A stretch of 64,000 nt of DNA from positions 1 to 64,000 of the forward strand of contig CAJOMD010000001.1 of NCBI GenBank assembly GCA_905235555.1. The letters run 5' to 3'. Below are positions 43,236 through 52,529 of the stretch, piece by piece. This DNA comes from an uncultured Eubacterium sp. (lineage in GTDB: Bacteria; Bacillota; Clostridia; Lachnospirales; Lachnospiraceae). The notes beneath the pieces are model-generated. The model was not told the DNA's origin. It was given only the letters and a program-made list of their open reading frames with translations, and searched no databases. The translations under genes and the position numbers were made by a program. Every line of letters begins with the position of its first letter. The stretch's first letter is position 1.

Positions 43236-45428
43236 ATGCTAAGCATTATTGTTACACATAAAACAAATACAGGTTACCTAACAGATTGTCTAGAAAGTAT
43301 AGCGGAGCAAGACTATAAAGACTTTGAAACTATACTTGTACTAGACCACACAAAGGATAACTTGGATGCACTAATAGAAGAATATACTGATTCCATCAAC
43401 CTAAAAGTCTTTGAATTAGAGGACAAAGAGGGAGTTTCGGCGGCTAGAAACCTTGGTTTAAGCAAGGCTTCTGGCGATTTTATTACATTCATTGATAATG
43501 ATGATTATATAATGCCAGAGACTCTATCAGGGATGATGGAATTATTTAATGATGAGACAGATATGGCATACTGCAAGTTTAAAACTACGTGGTTCCAAAA
43601 GAAAGCCTTTAACGAAGCCCAAGCCGAAGAAGGCGAAGATGAAGATGATGAAATAATAGAAGTAGATTTTGAAGATGTATTCGACTACAAAGTAGAATAC
43701 TTCAAAAAACTAGAGAAAGAATCTGTGCTTGGTGCAATCTATAGAAAATCACTATTTACAGATAACGGTATTGTATTTAACGAAGAACAAAAGTACTTTG
43801 CAGATGCCAAAGTATTGATGGGGCTACTTGATAATGCTAGAGAAATCAAGACATCCCATAAGGGAATGTATGTTAAGCGCTCACACAATGACAAACTTAA
43901 TAACCCATCTCTAAATCAGATAGAAAAAGAAACAACTATGCCATTTTATTTTGTGTCATATGATAATGCGATAAAGGCCACAGAAAATAATAAGAGACTT
44001 CGAAATCATATGTATGTGATTTTGGCGAAGTTTATCACGAAGCCATATCTTAGAAAGATCCGCGACAAAAAAGAAGAGTGGGGAGATGTTTGGGAGAAGG
44101 AATTTTTCAGGGAACTAGCTAAGAGAGCAAAAGATGTGGATTTAAAAGCCCTAAAGAAAAAAGACTTTACTAGAGCGGAGAAAAAACTTGTTAAAGTGAT
44201 GGGAGAGGGCAACTTTGATAAAGCCTATAAACAAGGGCTTAAAGTGCTTGCTAGAAGAAAATTGGTTAAGATGATCATAAACAAGAGAGTTCGAAATAAG
44301 ACATTTGCTCTCTACGTCTTCAGCAAGATGAAATTTAAAACTAACTGGATTGTGTTCGAGAGTTTCATGGGAAGAAATTGCTCGGGCCAGCCTAAGTACA
44401 TATATCAATATTTGCAAAAGCATTATCCAGGCAAATACAAATGCATATGGGTAGTGGATAGACGTGGAGTGAAGATTCCAGGCAAGTATAAAAAATGTAA
44501 GAGATTTGGAATTAAGTATTTCTACTATATGAATAGAAGTAAATACTGGGTAATCAATATGAGACAGCCTCTAAGTGTTCCAAAGAGAGATGACACTATT
44601 ATCCTTTCTACATGGCACGGAACTCCGCTTAAGAGATTAGTGTTTGATATGGATGATGTACATTCAGCTACACCTCAGTATAAAAATATTGTTTACAGTC
44701 AGACTAGAGAGTGGGATTACCTACTATCTGACAATCCATTTTCCACAGAGAAATTCCAGAGCTGCTTTTTGTTTGATAAGGAAAAGATTTTGGAGGCGGG
44801 CTATCCAGCCAACGATCCACTATACGCCGAAGACAAGGAAGAATACGCAGCAAAGATTAAAAAGAAACTTGGAATTCCAGAGGATAAGAAAGTTATTCTA
44901 TACGCACCTACTTGGAGAGACGACAATTTCTTTGAAGCGGGCCAGTATGGATTTGATCTAGATTTAGATTTGAATCGCTTGCAGAAAGAGTTTGGTGATG
45001 AGTATGTAGTATTGCTTCGTCTTCACTATTTTGTCGTTGAGAAGATGGATCTATCTAAGTATGGAGACTTTACAGTAAATGGCTGTGATTATGATGACAT
45101 TACAGATCTTTACTTAGTTTCTGACATTTTAATGACAGACTACTCATCGGTATTCTTTGACTACGCAAACCTAGAAAGGCCAATATTGTTCTTTACATAC
45201 GATATTGATAAATATAGAGATGTGTTAAGAGGCTTCTATTTGGACATGGAAAAGGATTTGCCTGGACCATTGCTACTTACAAATGAAGATGTGGTAGATG
45301 CTATTAAAAACATCGATCAGATTAAAGAAAAATACAAAGACCGCTATCAAGAATTCTATAATAGATTCTGTTGCATAGATGATGGAAATGCTGCTAAGAG
45401 AGTAGTGGAAGAAGTATTTGAAAAGTAA
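43236..45428 (+). CDS. Fused GT2 glycosyltransferase and CDP-glycerol glycerophosphotransferase
   Basis: This 730-residue two-domain enzyme joins an N-terminal GT2 domain (IIVTHKTNTGYLTDCLESI, metal site FIDNDDYI near residue 86) to a C-terminal TagF-like domain starting near residue 365 (WIVFESFMGRNCSGQPKYI). The latter has TWHGTPLKRLVFD near residue 460 and MTDYSSVFFDYANLERPILF near residue 633. An acidic stretch (EEGEDEDDEIIEVDFED) lies within the GT2 half. A fused enzyme could add sugar and polyol phosphate alternately, giving a repeating polymer; this is inference. The start follows AGGAGG, 19 bp after tagD. Confidence 0.88.
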   Translation: MLSIIVTHKTNTGYLTDCLESIAEQDYKDFETILVLDHTKDNLDALIEEYTDSINLKVFELEDKEGVSAARNLGLSKASGDFITFIDNDDYIMPETLSGMMELFNDETDMAYCKFKTTWFQKKAFNEAQAEEGEDEDDEIIEVDFEDVFDYKVEYFKKLEKESVLGAIYRKSLFTDNGIVFNEEQKYFADAKVLMGLLDNAREIKTSHKGMYVKRSHNDKLNNPSLNQIEKETTMPFYFVSYDNAIKATENNKRLRNHMYVILAKFITKPYLRKIRDKKEEWGDVWEKEFFRELAKRAKDVDLKALKKKDFTRAEKKLVKVMGEGNFDKAYKQGLKVLARRKLVKMIINKRVRNKTFALYVFSKMKFKTNWIVFESFMGRNCSGQPKYIYQYLQKHYPGKYKCIWVVDRRGVKIPGKYKKCKRFGIKYFYYMNRSKYWVINMRQPLSVPKRDDTIILSTWHGTPLKRLVFDMDDVHSATPQYKNIVYSQTREWDYLLSDNPFSTEKFQSCFLFDKEKILEAGYPANDPLYAEDKEEYAAKIKKKLGIPEDKKVILYAPTWRDDNFFEAGQYGFDLDLDLNRLQKEFGDEYVVLLRLHYFVVEKMDLSKYGDFTVNGCDYDDITDLYLVSDILMTDYSSVFFDYANLERPILFFTYDIDKYRDVLRGFYLDMEKDLPGPLLLTNEDVVDAIKNIDQIKEKYKDRYQEFYNRFCCIDDGNAAKRVVEEVFEK

Positions 45429-45451
45429 AAAATAGGCCTAAAATACTAAAT

Positions 45452-45462
45452 TTATGTAAACC
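45452..45462 (+). repeat. TTATGTAAACC motif upstream of the tagG-like promoter
   Basis: The motif ends 8 bp before the TTGACA -35 element of the exporter genes, a position suitable for a regulator. It is the same word found near rsmG and parAB, about 25 kb away. Confidence 0.55.
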
Positions 45463-45470
45463 AGATTTTG

Positions 45471-45498
45471 TTGACATTAGTGTATTATGCATTATAAT
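45471..45498 (+). promoter_or_regulatory. Promoter of the tagGH-like exporter genes
   Basis: Perfect TTGACA (45471-45476) and perfect TATAAT (45493-45498) are spaced by 16 bp, 37 nt before the permease start. Confidence 0.75.
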
Positions 45499-45535
45499 TT
45501 AAAGGCTAGTCTAAAATGGCTGGTTTGGAGGTAAT

Positions 45536-46324
45536 ATGAAGAAGTATTGGGAAGGTTTTATGAGATATCGTTACCTGCTAAATGAACTGGTACGAAAAGG
45601 CATAAAACTTAAATACAGAAGATCATATCTGGGATTAGTTTGGACATTGCTTGAGCCGCTACTTACCACACTAGTTTTGTGGTTCGTATTTGGCACCTTG
45701 TTAGGTAGAGGAGATGCGCTATATCCAGTGTACATTCTATCTGGTCGTTTGATTTATAGTTGTTTTTCAAGTTCGAGTAAGATCGCTATGAGATCAATTA
45801 GATCAAACCAGGCTATGATAAAAAAGGTATATGTACCAAAGTATTTATATCCTCTTTCAAGTGTGCTTTATAACTATATTCTATTTTTGTTATCGCTTAT
45901 TATTTTGGCGATTACATCAGTAGTTTTAAAAGTGCCATTTACATGGCATATAATAGAGGCGGTTATTCCTCTATTAGTTCTATTTATCATGTGTATAGCA
46001 GCAGGTCTTATCTTATCTACTGTCTGTGTATTCTTTAGAGACTTGGAGTACTTGTGGGACGTCTTACTAATGCTTATTATGTACTGCTCAGCTATTTTCT
46101 ACTATTTAAAGACTATTGGTCCTGCAGCAAAAGTGATAGAGTGGAATCCACTTTATTGCATAATCGCCAACTTTAGACATGTACTTATGGAACAAGGTTC
46201 AATCTTCACGAATGGTGATAATCTATTTATGTTGATATACTCAGCAATATTCAGTATTGTAGCGCTTCTATTTGGTATTTGGATATTCAAAAAGAATCAA
46301 GATAAATTTATCTTGCATATTTAG
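45536..46324 (+). CDS. tagG: Polysaccharide/teichoic acid ABC exporter permease (TagG-like)
   Basis: This 262-residue ABC-2 permease moves the finished lipid-linked polymer across the membrane. YRYLLNELVRKGIKLKYRRSYLGLVWTLLEPL is the family N-terminal amphipathic signature, and six hydrophobic segments follow. It pairs with the ATPase gene 9 bp downstream. Sequence alone does not separate a wall-teichoic exporter from an O-antigen type exporter; the TagF and TagD neighbours favour the former. Confidence 0.9.
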   Translation: MKKYWEGFMRYRYLLNELVRKGIKLKYRRSYLGLVWTLLEPLLTTLVLWFVFGTLLGRGDALYPVYILSGRLIYSCFSSSSKIAMRSIRSNQAMIKKVYVPKYLYPLSSVLYNYILFLLSLIILAITSVVLKVPFTWHIIEAVIPLLVLFIMCIAAGLILSTVCVFFRDLEYLWDVLLMLIMYCSAIFYYLKTIGPAAKVIEWNPLYCIIANFRHVLMEQGSIFTNGDNLFMLIYSAIFSIVALLFGIWIFKKNQDKFILHI

Positions 46325-46333
46325 GAGGGAATT

Positions 46334-47077
46334 ATGGCAAAGAAAGCTTTAGTAGTACAAGATGTCAGTATTCTCTTCAACCTAAGCAAAGAGAATGTAG
46401 ACAACTTAAAGGAATTATTAATAAAGAAGATAAAGGGTGAAAAAATTCGCTTCAATGAATTTTGGGCTCTTAAAAATATTAACTTTGAGTTAAACAAAGG
46501 AGACAGGCTTGGAATTCTTGGACTTAACGGTGCAGGAAAGTCCACTCTTCTAAAAATTATAGCCGGAGTTTACAAACCAACTACCGGTAAGGTTATAAGA
46601 AACGGACATATCGCTCCTATGATTGAGTTGGGTGCTGGCTTTGACCCTAACTACACAGGAAGAGAAAATATTTTCCTATACGGTTCAGTACTTGGTTTCT
46701 CAAGAGAGTTTCTTGAGTCCAAGTATGAGGAGATTTTAGAGTTCTCAGAACTTGGGGACTTTATAGATGTTCCAATTAAAAACTACTCATCAGGTATGAG
46801 AGCTAGACTTGGTTTCTCAATAGCCACTGTGGTAGAGCCGGAGATTTTGATTTTGGACGAGGTACTATCTGTAGGTGATGCTAAGTTTAGAAAGAAGTGC
46901 GAGAAGAAGATGCAAGGTATGTTTGATCACGGCGTAACAGTTCTTTTCGTATCACATAGTTTAGAGCAGGTTAAAAGACTTTGTAATAAAGCCATTTTAC
47001 TAGAGCATGGAGAATTGATAGCCGAGGGTGATATTAATGAAGTGGCAGAAATATATGATTCAATGCTAAATGATTAG
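46334..47077 (+). CDS. tagH: Polysaccharide/teichoic acid ABC exporter ATPase (TagH-like)
   Basis: The 247-residue ATPase energises the exporter. Walker A is GLNGAGKSTLLKIIAG near residues 64-79, the signature is KNYSSGMRARLGFSIA, Walker B is EILILDEVLSVGD and the switch His is in FVSHS. An N-terminal extension before Walker A (FWALKNINFELNKGDRLGILG) is typical of polysaccharide exporters. It lacks the long C-terminal carbohydrate-binding extension of some Wzt or TagH proteins. Confidence 0.92.
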   Translation: MAKKALVVQDVSILFNLSKENVDNLKELLIKKIKGEKIRFNEFWALKNINFELNKGDRLGILGLNGAGKSTLLKIIAGVYKPTTGKVIRNGHIAPMIELGAGFDPNYTGRENIFLYGSVLGFSREFLESKYEEILEFSELGDFIDVPIKNYSSGMRARLGFSIATVVEPEILILDEVLSVGDAKFRKKCEKKMQGMFDHGVTVLFVSHSLEQVKRLCNKAILLEHGELIAEGDINEVAEIYDSMLND

Positions 47078-47100
47078 TATATGAAGAAAAGAGGTTAGTT

Positions 47101-47364
47101 ATGACAAGAGAAGGACTTAGACATGAGAACAAGGGCACATGCTCAAGAGCGGTGCGTTTTGACATAGTAGATGACAAGGTACGAAACGTTAAATTTGAAG
47201 GTGGATGTCATGGAAACACTCAAGGAGTGGCAGCGCTAGTAGAAGGGATGGATGTGGATGAAGCTATCTCAAGAATGAAAGGAATAGATTGCCAGGCCAG
47301 AGGGACTTCTTGTCCAGACCAGTTGGCAGAAGGCCTAGAACAAGCAAAGGAAGGTATTATATAA
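47101..47364 (+). CDS. TSCPD domain protein (TIGR03905-type)
   Basis: The 87-residue protein is a stand-alone TSCPD domain with four conserved cysteines (GTCSRAV, GGCHGN, IDCQ, GTSCPDQLAEGL). The same domain occurs at the C-terminus of class II ribonucleotide reductases, where the cysteines may bind metal. Its free-standing role is unknown. Its stop codon abuts the mtnN ATG directly. Confidence 0.85.
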   Translation: MTREGLRHENKGTCSRAVRFDIVDDKVRNVKFEGGCHGNTQGVAALVEGMDVDEAISRMKGIDCQARGTSCPDQLAEGLEQAKEGII

Positions 47365-48060
47365 ATGATAGGAATTATTGGAGCAAGATTTGACGAAGTC
47401 CAGGGATTAAAGGACATAATGAAAAATGTAAAAGTGGAAGAAAAAGCAGGAATGCAATTTTACTCAGGAGACCTCTGCGGCAAAGACGCTGTGGTTGTTC
47501 GCTGCGGAATAGGTAAGGTTAATGCTAGTATATGTGCACAGATTTTAGTGGACGATTTCCACATTGATTATTTGATAAATACTGGAGTGGCTGGTTCACT
47601 AAATAATGATATGAATATTTGTGATATCGTTATTTCAAGAAAAGCTATTCAGCATGATTTTAATACAGGAACTTTGGATGATTGTGATCCAGGCGAAATA
47701 CCAAATATAGGAACTAAATTCTTTGACGCGGACGATAGAATGATTGAAATGGCAACAAGGAGTGCGCAGCGCTTGAACTTAGGCGTTAAAGTTATTGAGG
47801 GTATTATTGCTACAGGCGATCAATTCATTAGCGATAAGGACGCGAAAGATTATTTGGTAGAAGAGTTTGATGCAGATTGTTGTGAGATGGAGGGAGCATC
47901 TATAGCACAAGTGGCTTATCTAAACGATGTGCCTTTTGTAATCTTAAGAGCAATTTCAGACAAGGCTGATGGATCTGCTAGAATGTCTTTCGATGATTTT
48001 GTAAGTACAGCAGCAGAGCATTCAATGCAATTGGTTAAGGAAATGGTTGTATCACTATAG
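47365..48060 (+). CDS. mtnN: 5'-methylthioadenosine/S-adenosylhomocysteine nucleosidase
   Basis: MtnN cleaves methylthioadenosine and S-adenosylhomocysteine to adenine and the thioribose product, recycling by-products of SAM reactions. MIGIIGARFDEVQGLKD begins the fold, NTGVAGSLN forms the purine-site loop, CCEMEGASIAQVAY holds the ribose-binding Met-Glu and SDKADGSA supplies the catalytic Asp. Length 231 residues. ATG follows the TSCPD stop without a gap; the ribosome site lies inside that gene. Confidence 0.93.
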   Translation: MIGIIGARFDEVQGLKDIMKNVKVEEKAGMQFYSGDLCGKDAVVVRCGIGKVNASICAQILVDDFHIDYLINTGVAGSLNNDMNICDIVISRKAIQHDFNTGTLDDCDPGEIPNIGTKFFDADDRMIEMATRSAQRLNLGVKVIEGIIATGDQFISDKDAKDYLVEEFDADCCEMEGASIAQVAYLNDVPFVILRAISDKADGSARMSFDDFVSTAAEHSMQLVKEMVVSL

Positions 48061-48087
48061 ATAGATTTTTATTTGGAGGAAATATTG

Positions 48088-49434
48088 ATGAGTAAAGTAA
48101 CATTTGATTATTCTAAGGCTACGCAGTATGTGTCAGAGGCAGACATTAAGGCTATAATGCCAAAAGCAGAAGAAGCTAAAAAGGCATTGGTGGAAAAGAC
48201 AGGCGAGGGAAATGATTTTCTTGGTTGGATTGATTTGCCAGTAAATTATGACAAGGAAGAGTTTGCAAGAATAAAAGAAGCAGCAGAGAAGATTAAGAAC
48301 GATTCAGAGGTTTTAATCGTAATCGGTATTGGTGGTTCATACCTAGGTGCAAGAGCAGCTATCGAGTTTCTAAGACACGATTTCTATAACAATGCGCCAA
48401 AGGAAATTAGAAAGACACCAGAAATCTACTATGCTGGAAACAATATTAGTTCTTCTTACTTGAATGCGCTATTGGATGTGGTAGGAGAAAGAGATTTCTC
48501 AGTAAATATTATTTCCAAGTCAGGAACTACTACAGAGCCTGCTATCGCATTTAGAGTATTCAAAGAAAAACTTGAAAAGAAATATGGAAAAGAAGAAGCA
48601 GCTAAGAGAATTTATGCTACTACAGATGCTAATAAGGGAGCTCTAAAGAGTCTAGCTACAGCTGAAGGTTACGAGAGTTTTGTAGTGCCTGATGATGTAG
48701 GTGGAAGATTCTCAGTTCTCACTGCAGTAGGTCTTCTTCCTATCGCAGTTAGTGGCGCTGATATAGACAAACTTATGGAAGGTGCAGCAAGCGGAAGAGA
48801 GATGGCTCTAAATAATGATGCTATGGGAAATGACGCTATGCTATATGCTGCAGCTAGAAACGTAATGCTAGGCAAGGGTAAATCTGTAGAGATTACAGCT
48901 AACTATGAACCAAGTCTTCACTACGTAGCTGAGTGGTGGAAACAGCTTTATGGCGAGAGTGAAGGAAAAGATAGAAAAGGTATTTTTCCAGCAGCAGTTG
49001 ACTTGACAACAGACTTACATTCACTAGGTCAGTTCATTCAGGATGGAACTAGAATTATGTTTGAGACAGTTCTAAATGTAGAAGAACCACAAAGCAGTGT
49101 GGTAATAGGTGAAGATCCAGAAGATATTGACGGACTAAATTACTTAGCTGGAAAAGATATGGATTTCGTAAACAAGTCGGCTATGAATGGAACAATCCTT
49201 GCACACACTGACGGTGAAGTTGCAAACTTCATTATAAATATTCCAAAGCAAGATGAATTTAGTCTTGGACAGTTGTTCTATATGTATGAATTCGCTTGCG
49301 GTGTTAGTGGATATATGCTAGGAGTTAATCCATTTAATCAACCAGGTGTTGAGAGTTACAAAGCAAATATGTTTGCACTACTTGGTAAACCTGGATTTGA
49401 AGATAAAACAGAAGAGTTATTGAAGAGACTATAA
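48088..49434 (+). CDS. pgi: Glucose-6-phosphate isomerase
   Basis: Pgi interconverts glucose 6-phosphate and fructose 6-phosphate. The 448-residue size is that of the short Gram-positive form. [29 protein letters not shown] and [22 protein letters not shown] are the substrate-site motifs. I use ATG 48088 after TGGAGG; the track start 48073 includes that ribosome site. It ends with a strong terminator. Confidence 0.96.
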   Translation: MSKVTFDYSKATQYVSEADIKAIMPKAEEAKKALVEKTGEGNDFLGWIDLPVNYDKEEFARIKEAAEKIKNDSEVLIVIGIGGSYLGARAAIEFLRHDFYNNAPKEIRKTPEIYYAGNNISSSYLNALLDVVGERDFSVNIISKSGTTTEPAIAFRVFKEKLEKKYGKEEAAKRIYATTDANKGALKSLATAEGYESFVVPDDVGGRFSVLTAVGLLPIAVSGADIDKLMEGAASGREMALNNDAMGNDAMLYAAARNVMLGKGKSVEITANYEPSLHYVAEWWKQLYGESEGKDRKGIFPAAVDLTTDLHSLGQFIQDGTRIMFETVLNVEEPQSSVVIGEDPEDIDGLNYLAGKDMDFVNKSAMNGTILAHTDGEVANFIINIPKQDEFSLGQLFYMYEFACGVSGYMLGVNPFNQPGVESYKANMFALLGKPGFEDKTEELLKRL

Positions 49435-49453
49435 AAATTTTAAATAATAAAGG

Positions 49454-49488
49454 AAGCCCTCAAATGTAAAAACATTTGAGGGCTTTTT
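49454..49488 (+). terminator. Terminator after pgi
   Basis: AAGCCCTCAAATGT pairs perfectly over 14 bp with ACATTTGAGGGCTT, with a 4-nt loop and T-run. Confidence 0.92.
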
Positions 49489-49528
49489 GTTGTTTTAGAA
49501 CAGTATTTCAAATAGAAAGTTGTAAAAA

Positions 49529-51673
49529 TCAATCTTTTATTTTTATCAAAACTAGCATAGACAGTAATTCTAGTATCATAAACGCTCCGATTATAAAAAT
49601 GTATAGAAAGCTACTTATAATGACGTTTTTCGATTCAAGGTAAGCCCTTAATAAAAGATTCGCACTTTGCTTATCATTATTAATATATAAATCACCGTTG
49701 TATTTCGGCATAGCCGTATAATTATCAACTGCAAAACTTAATCCATTTTGATTGGATTGTGGTTTAATAGTTACAGTGTATTTTTTTAAATTGATTGGAT
49801 GCTGTGGCTTAATAGAAAATATCAACTGATCACCTTTTATAAATGAGGAGTCTATAGTCTTCTTGCTACGGGTTTTATTACCCGATGTAAGAGTGACATC
49901 ATATTTGCTATTTGGTGATTCTAATCTAAAAGACTTAAATTCTAGCGTATTAAAGTCATTTTTTGTATAAAATGATTGCTTTATAATCTTATTTTTGGAA
50001 GCAGCATCATCCAATTGATATTGCCAATTGGATCCATATGAATAAATGGCCATATTTTTTGCAGTGTATTTTTTCTGTGTGAAATCACTGTAGTAGGTAA
50101 ATCCAATAATTAGAGTAGCGATTTCAATTATGCATAAAAGAGGTAATAGTATTACTTTTGAACTGACAGAACATTTGCTCTTTAAAAACTTAATAGAGTT
50201 GTCTATACCTAAACATTCCATCATTAATAACAAAGGAATAAAAGGAACAGAATAACACTCTTTTGCCTCCCAAATCATATAGAAAACAATTGCACCCAGT
50301 ATGGAAATAGACACAAGCATACTAATATTGGATTTCTTTTTAGTAAATTGAATTAAGACAAGTATAGCTGAAAACAATAAGGTTAATATTCGGAACAATT
50401 GACTGTATATTAAAATAAAATCATTTTTTTCGCCAAAAAGGTAATTATAAAGAGAGTCTTCGTTTTCCACAAATTTTGTAAAACCTGGATATGCAGCACT
50501 TCCGTCCGCCCATGTAGTTTCTGCTTTATTTAAATAGAGTTTTGAAACCCCTAAAAAACCAAGGTCATTGACCAGCCTCTTTATTTCCTTTATATGGTAT
50601 TCTTGTTTTTCTTCTTTGGTCTTGTACTTAGCAGTATTGTGAACAACATCTGCTGAGAACTTCCCGTCGTTTGATAAACCAAGCATTATATAGTGAGTCA
50701 CAGGAAAGTAACCAGATGTATCATCCACGTAACTATATACTAGTTTGTTAATTCCCAAAAATGATAAAAAGCCAACCATAATAAAAATAACAAGAGAGAC
50801 TGATATCCTTCTTAAATTGTTTTTATTAATTCTAACAAACAAGATAAAGCATAGTACGGTAGCGATAATAGGAATAAGAACTGTAGGTCTTAGAAAGAAT
50901 CCTACTACACCTATTAGAGATATCAAACCAACCTTTATGTTATTTTTTATTGGATTACTATTACCTGATTTCCATATGGATGCCACCAAATATATAATTG
51001 CCGTGGTAAGTGGCATCGAAAATGTTGCGGAATAAACCCAAAAAATTATAAAGTAGTTAATTGGATTAAGCAGAGATAGTATCATATATTTTGTAGCTAC
51101 GGTTCTGTTAAAACAAATCTTCAAAGTCTTATAAACAAAAAAGATAGAAAGATCTATTAAAAGAGCATTAAATAATGTTAATATAGCCACATAATTTGTA
51201 GTTCCGAAGAAAAGAAGAATCTTATATATAAAAGCCAAAAAAATCACAATAAAATTATTATTAGAAATATAGTAATAGTATAGATTAGTAGTATCGATAC
51301 CCTTGTTAAGTCCTTTAGCTATGGATAAAGCTTGATCGTTTATCATATAGGAATCTGTAACAAAGTGAATATTGAATTTAAATGAAATGAAAATTTGTAG
51401 AATAACGATAAAAGCAAAAATAGAAATTGTAATAATTGTTAAAGCCTTTTTACTACATCTGTTTAATATTTTAAAAATCGCAAAAATAATAAAGATTAAA
51501 GTAATTGAAAAAATGATTAAAACAAGAGTTTTTGGTTGAACAATATCATTAAAATGAGTTGCAAAAATACTTGTTTTAAATAGCGATTTTACAAAAAGGA
51601 ATCCTAGTAATGCAAAAAGTATTACCAATATTGTCTTAACGCATATTTTTGAAAATTTACTATTAGGAATCAT
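49529..51673 (-). CDS. Polytopic membrane glycosyltransferase-like protein (GT39/ArnT-like)
   Basis: I only partly recognise this 714-residue protein. It has about a dozen membrane segments and an acidic first outer loop with TDSYMINDQALSIAKG, the layout of polyprenyl-phosphate-sugar dependent GT-C transferases. A C-terminal extracytoplasmic beta-rich domain (residues about 540-690) is followed by a final membrane segment. It could decorate the glycan outside the membrane. Start ATG 51673 lies after GTGAGG; the GTG at 51685 overlaps that site. Base composition is more AT-rich than neighbours, which may point to acquisition. Confidence 0.6.
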   Translation of the reverse strand: MIPNSKFSKICVKTILVILFALLGFLFVKSLFKTSIFATHFNDIVQPKTLVLIIFSITLIFIIFAIFKILNRCSKKALTIITISIFAFIVILQIFISFKFNIHFVTDSYMINDQALSIAKGLNKGIDTTNLYYYYISNNNFIVIFLAFIYKILLFFGTTNYVAILTLFNALLIDLSIFFVYKTLKICFNRTVATKYMILSLLNPINYFIIFWVYSATFSMPLTTAIIYLVASIWKSGNSNPIKNNIKVGLISLIGVVGFFLRPTVLIPIIATVLCFILFVRINKNNLRRISVSLVIFIMVGFLSFLGINKLVYSYVDDTSGYFPVTHYIMLGLSNDGKFSADVVHNTAKYKTKEEKQEYHIKEIKRLVNDLGFLGVSKLYLNKAETTWADGSAAYPGFTKFVENEDSLYNYLFGEKNDFILIYSQLFRILTLLFSAILVLIQFTKKKSNISMLVSISILGAIVFYMIWEAKECYSVPFIPLLLMMECLGIDNSIKFLKSKCSVSSKVILLPLLCIIEIATLIIGFTYYSDFTQKKYTAKNMAIYSYGSNWQYQLDDAASKNKIIKQSFYTKNDFNTLEFKSFRLESPNSKYDVTLTSGNKTRSKKTIDSSFIKGDQLIFSIKPQHPINLKKYTVTIKPQSNQNGLSFAVDNYTAMPKYNGDLYINNDKQSANLLLRAYLESKNVIISSFLYIFIIGAFMILELLSMLVLIKIKD

Positions 51674-51730
51674 TGTTTTCCTCACCTATAATTAATCAAG
51701 TAGATTATAGCAAATAATCAAGAATAATGT

Positions 51731-51736
51731 TATAAT
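51731..51736 (+). promoter_or_regulatory. Extended -10 promoter for the tarI-like gene
   Basis: TGTTATAAT (51728-51736 including TG) lies about 41 bp before the chosen start. The same TGTTATAAT word precedes the tarJ-like gene, mnmE and mnmG. Confidence 0.5.
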
Positions 51737-51776
51737 TTTTCTAGCAAAATGAAGATTATTTATGAAAGGAAAAGTA

Positions 51777-52493
51777 ATGGTTTTTGGGGCGATACTGGCT
51801 GGAGGTATTGGAAGCAGAATGGGAAATGTGGACAAGCCAAAGCAGTTTTTAGAAATTAATAAAAAACCAATATTAATACATACTTTAGAGAAATTCTATT
51901 TGGATGATGCTTTTGAGAAAGTTATAATTCTTTGCCCAAGAGAATGGGTTGATTATACAAAAGAATTAGTTGAAAAGCACATTGGAAAGCAGGATAAAGT
52001 AGTAGTGATAGAGGGCGGAAGCACTCGCAATGAAACTATTATGAATTCTATAGCTTATATAGAAGAAAACTATGAATTGACAGACGATGATATTATTGTT
52101 ACACACGATTCAGTTAGACCTTTTATAACAGATAGAATTATTAAAGAAAACATAGAGGCGGCTAAAGAATATGGCGCTTGTGATACAGTGTTTGGAGCTA
52201 CTGACACTATCGTGGTGAGTGAAGACAACAAGATTATTTCAGACATTCCAGATAGAACAAAAATGTATCAAGGTCAAACTCCTCAGTCTTTCAAAATTAA
52301 GAAGTTGAAAGAACTCTACAATGGACTTACAGATAAGGAGAAAGCCATCCTAACAGATGCAGCTAAGATTTTTGTTATCAAAGGACTTCCAGTTAGTTTA
52401 GTGGAAGGCGAAGAGACAAATATTAAAGTGACATATCAGTATGATCTTAGAGTAGCGGAAGCACTTATTCACGAAGACAGCGATGTTTCTTAA
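51777..52493 (+). CDS. tarI: Cytidylyltransferase, IspD/TarI family (probable ribitol-5-phosphate cytidylyltransferase)
   Basis: This 238-residue enzyme couples CTP to a polyol phosphate. The motif ILAGGIGSRMGNVDKPKQFL binds CTP, and VTHDSVRPF and DRTKMYQGQTPQSF are shared by IspD and TarI. The next gene is a TarJ-like dehydrogenase, which favours CDP-ribitol synthesis over isoprenoid synthesis. I use ATG 51777 behind AAAGGA; the track start 51762 would place that site inside the gene. Confidence 0.82.
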   Translation: MVFGAILAGGIGSRMGNVDKPKQFLEINKKPILIHTLEKFYLDDAFEKVIILCPREWVDYTKELVEKHIGKQDKVVVIEGGSTRNETIMNSIAYIEENYELTDDDIIVTHDSVRPFITDRIIKENIEAAKEYGACDTVFGATDTIVVSEDNKIISDIPDRTKMYQGQTPQSFKIKKLKELYNGLTDKEKAILTDAAKIFVIKGLPVSLVEGEETNIKVTYQYDLRVAEALIHEDSDVS

Positions 52494-52508
52494 AAGTTCA
52501 GGTTTTGT

Positions 52509-52514
52509 TATAAT
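52509..52514 (+). promoter_or_regulatory. Possible extended -10 before the tarJ-like gene
   Basis: TGTTATAAT ends 15 bp before the ATG, in the 36-bp gap after the tarI-like gene. It would give a very short leader. Confidence 0.35.
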
Positions 52515-52529
52515 TGATTTGGAGGGTGT

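Noticed and set aside
51762-51776. Track start of the tarI-like gene at 51762
   Set aside because: The AAAGGA ribosome site would lie inside the coding sequence; ATG 51777 gives the family-typical N-terminus.
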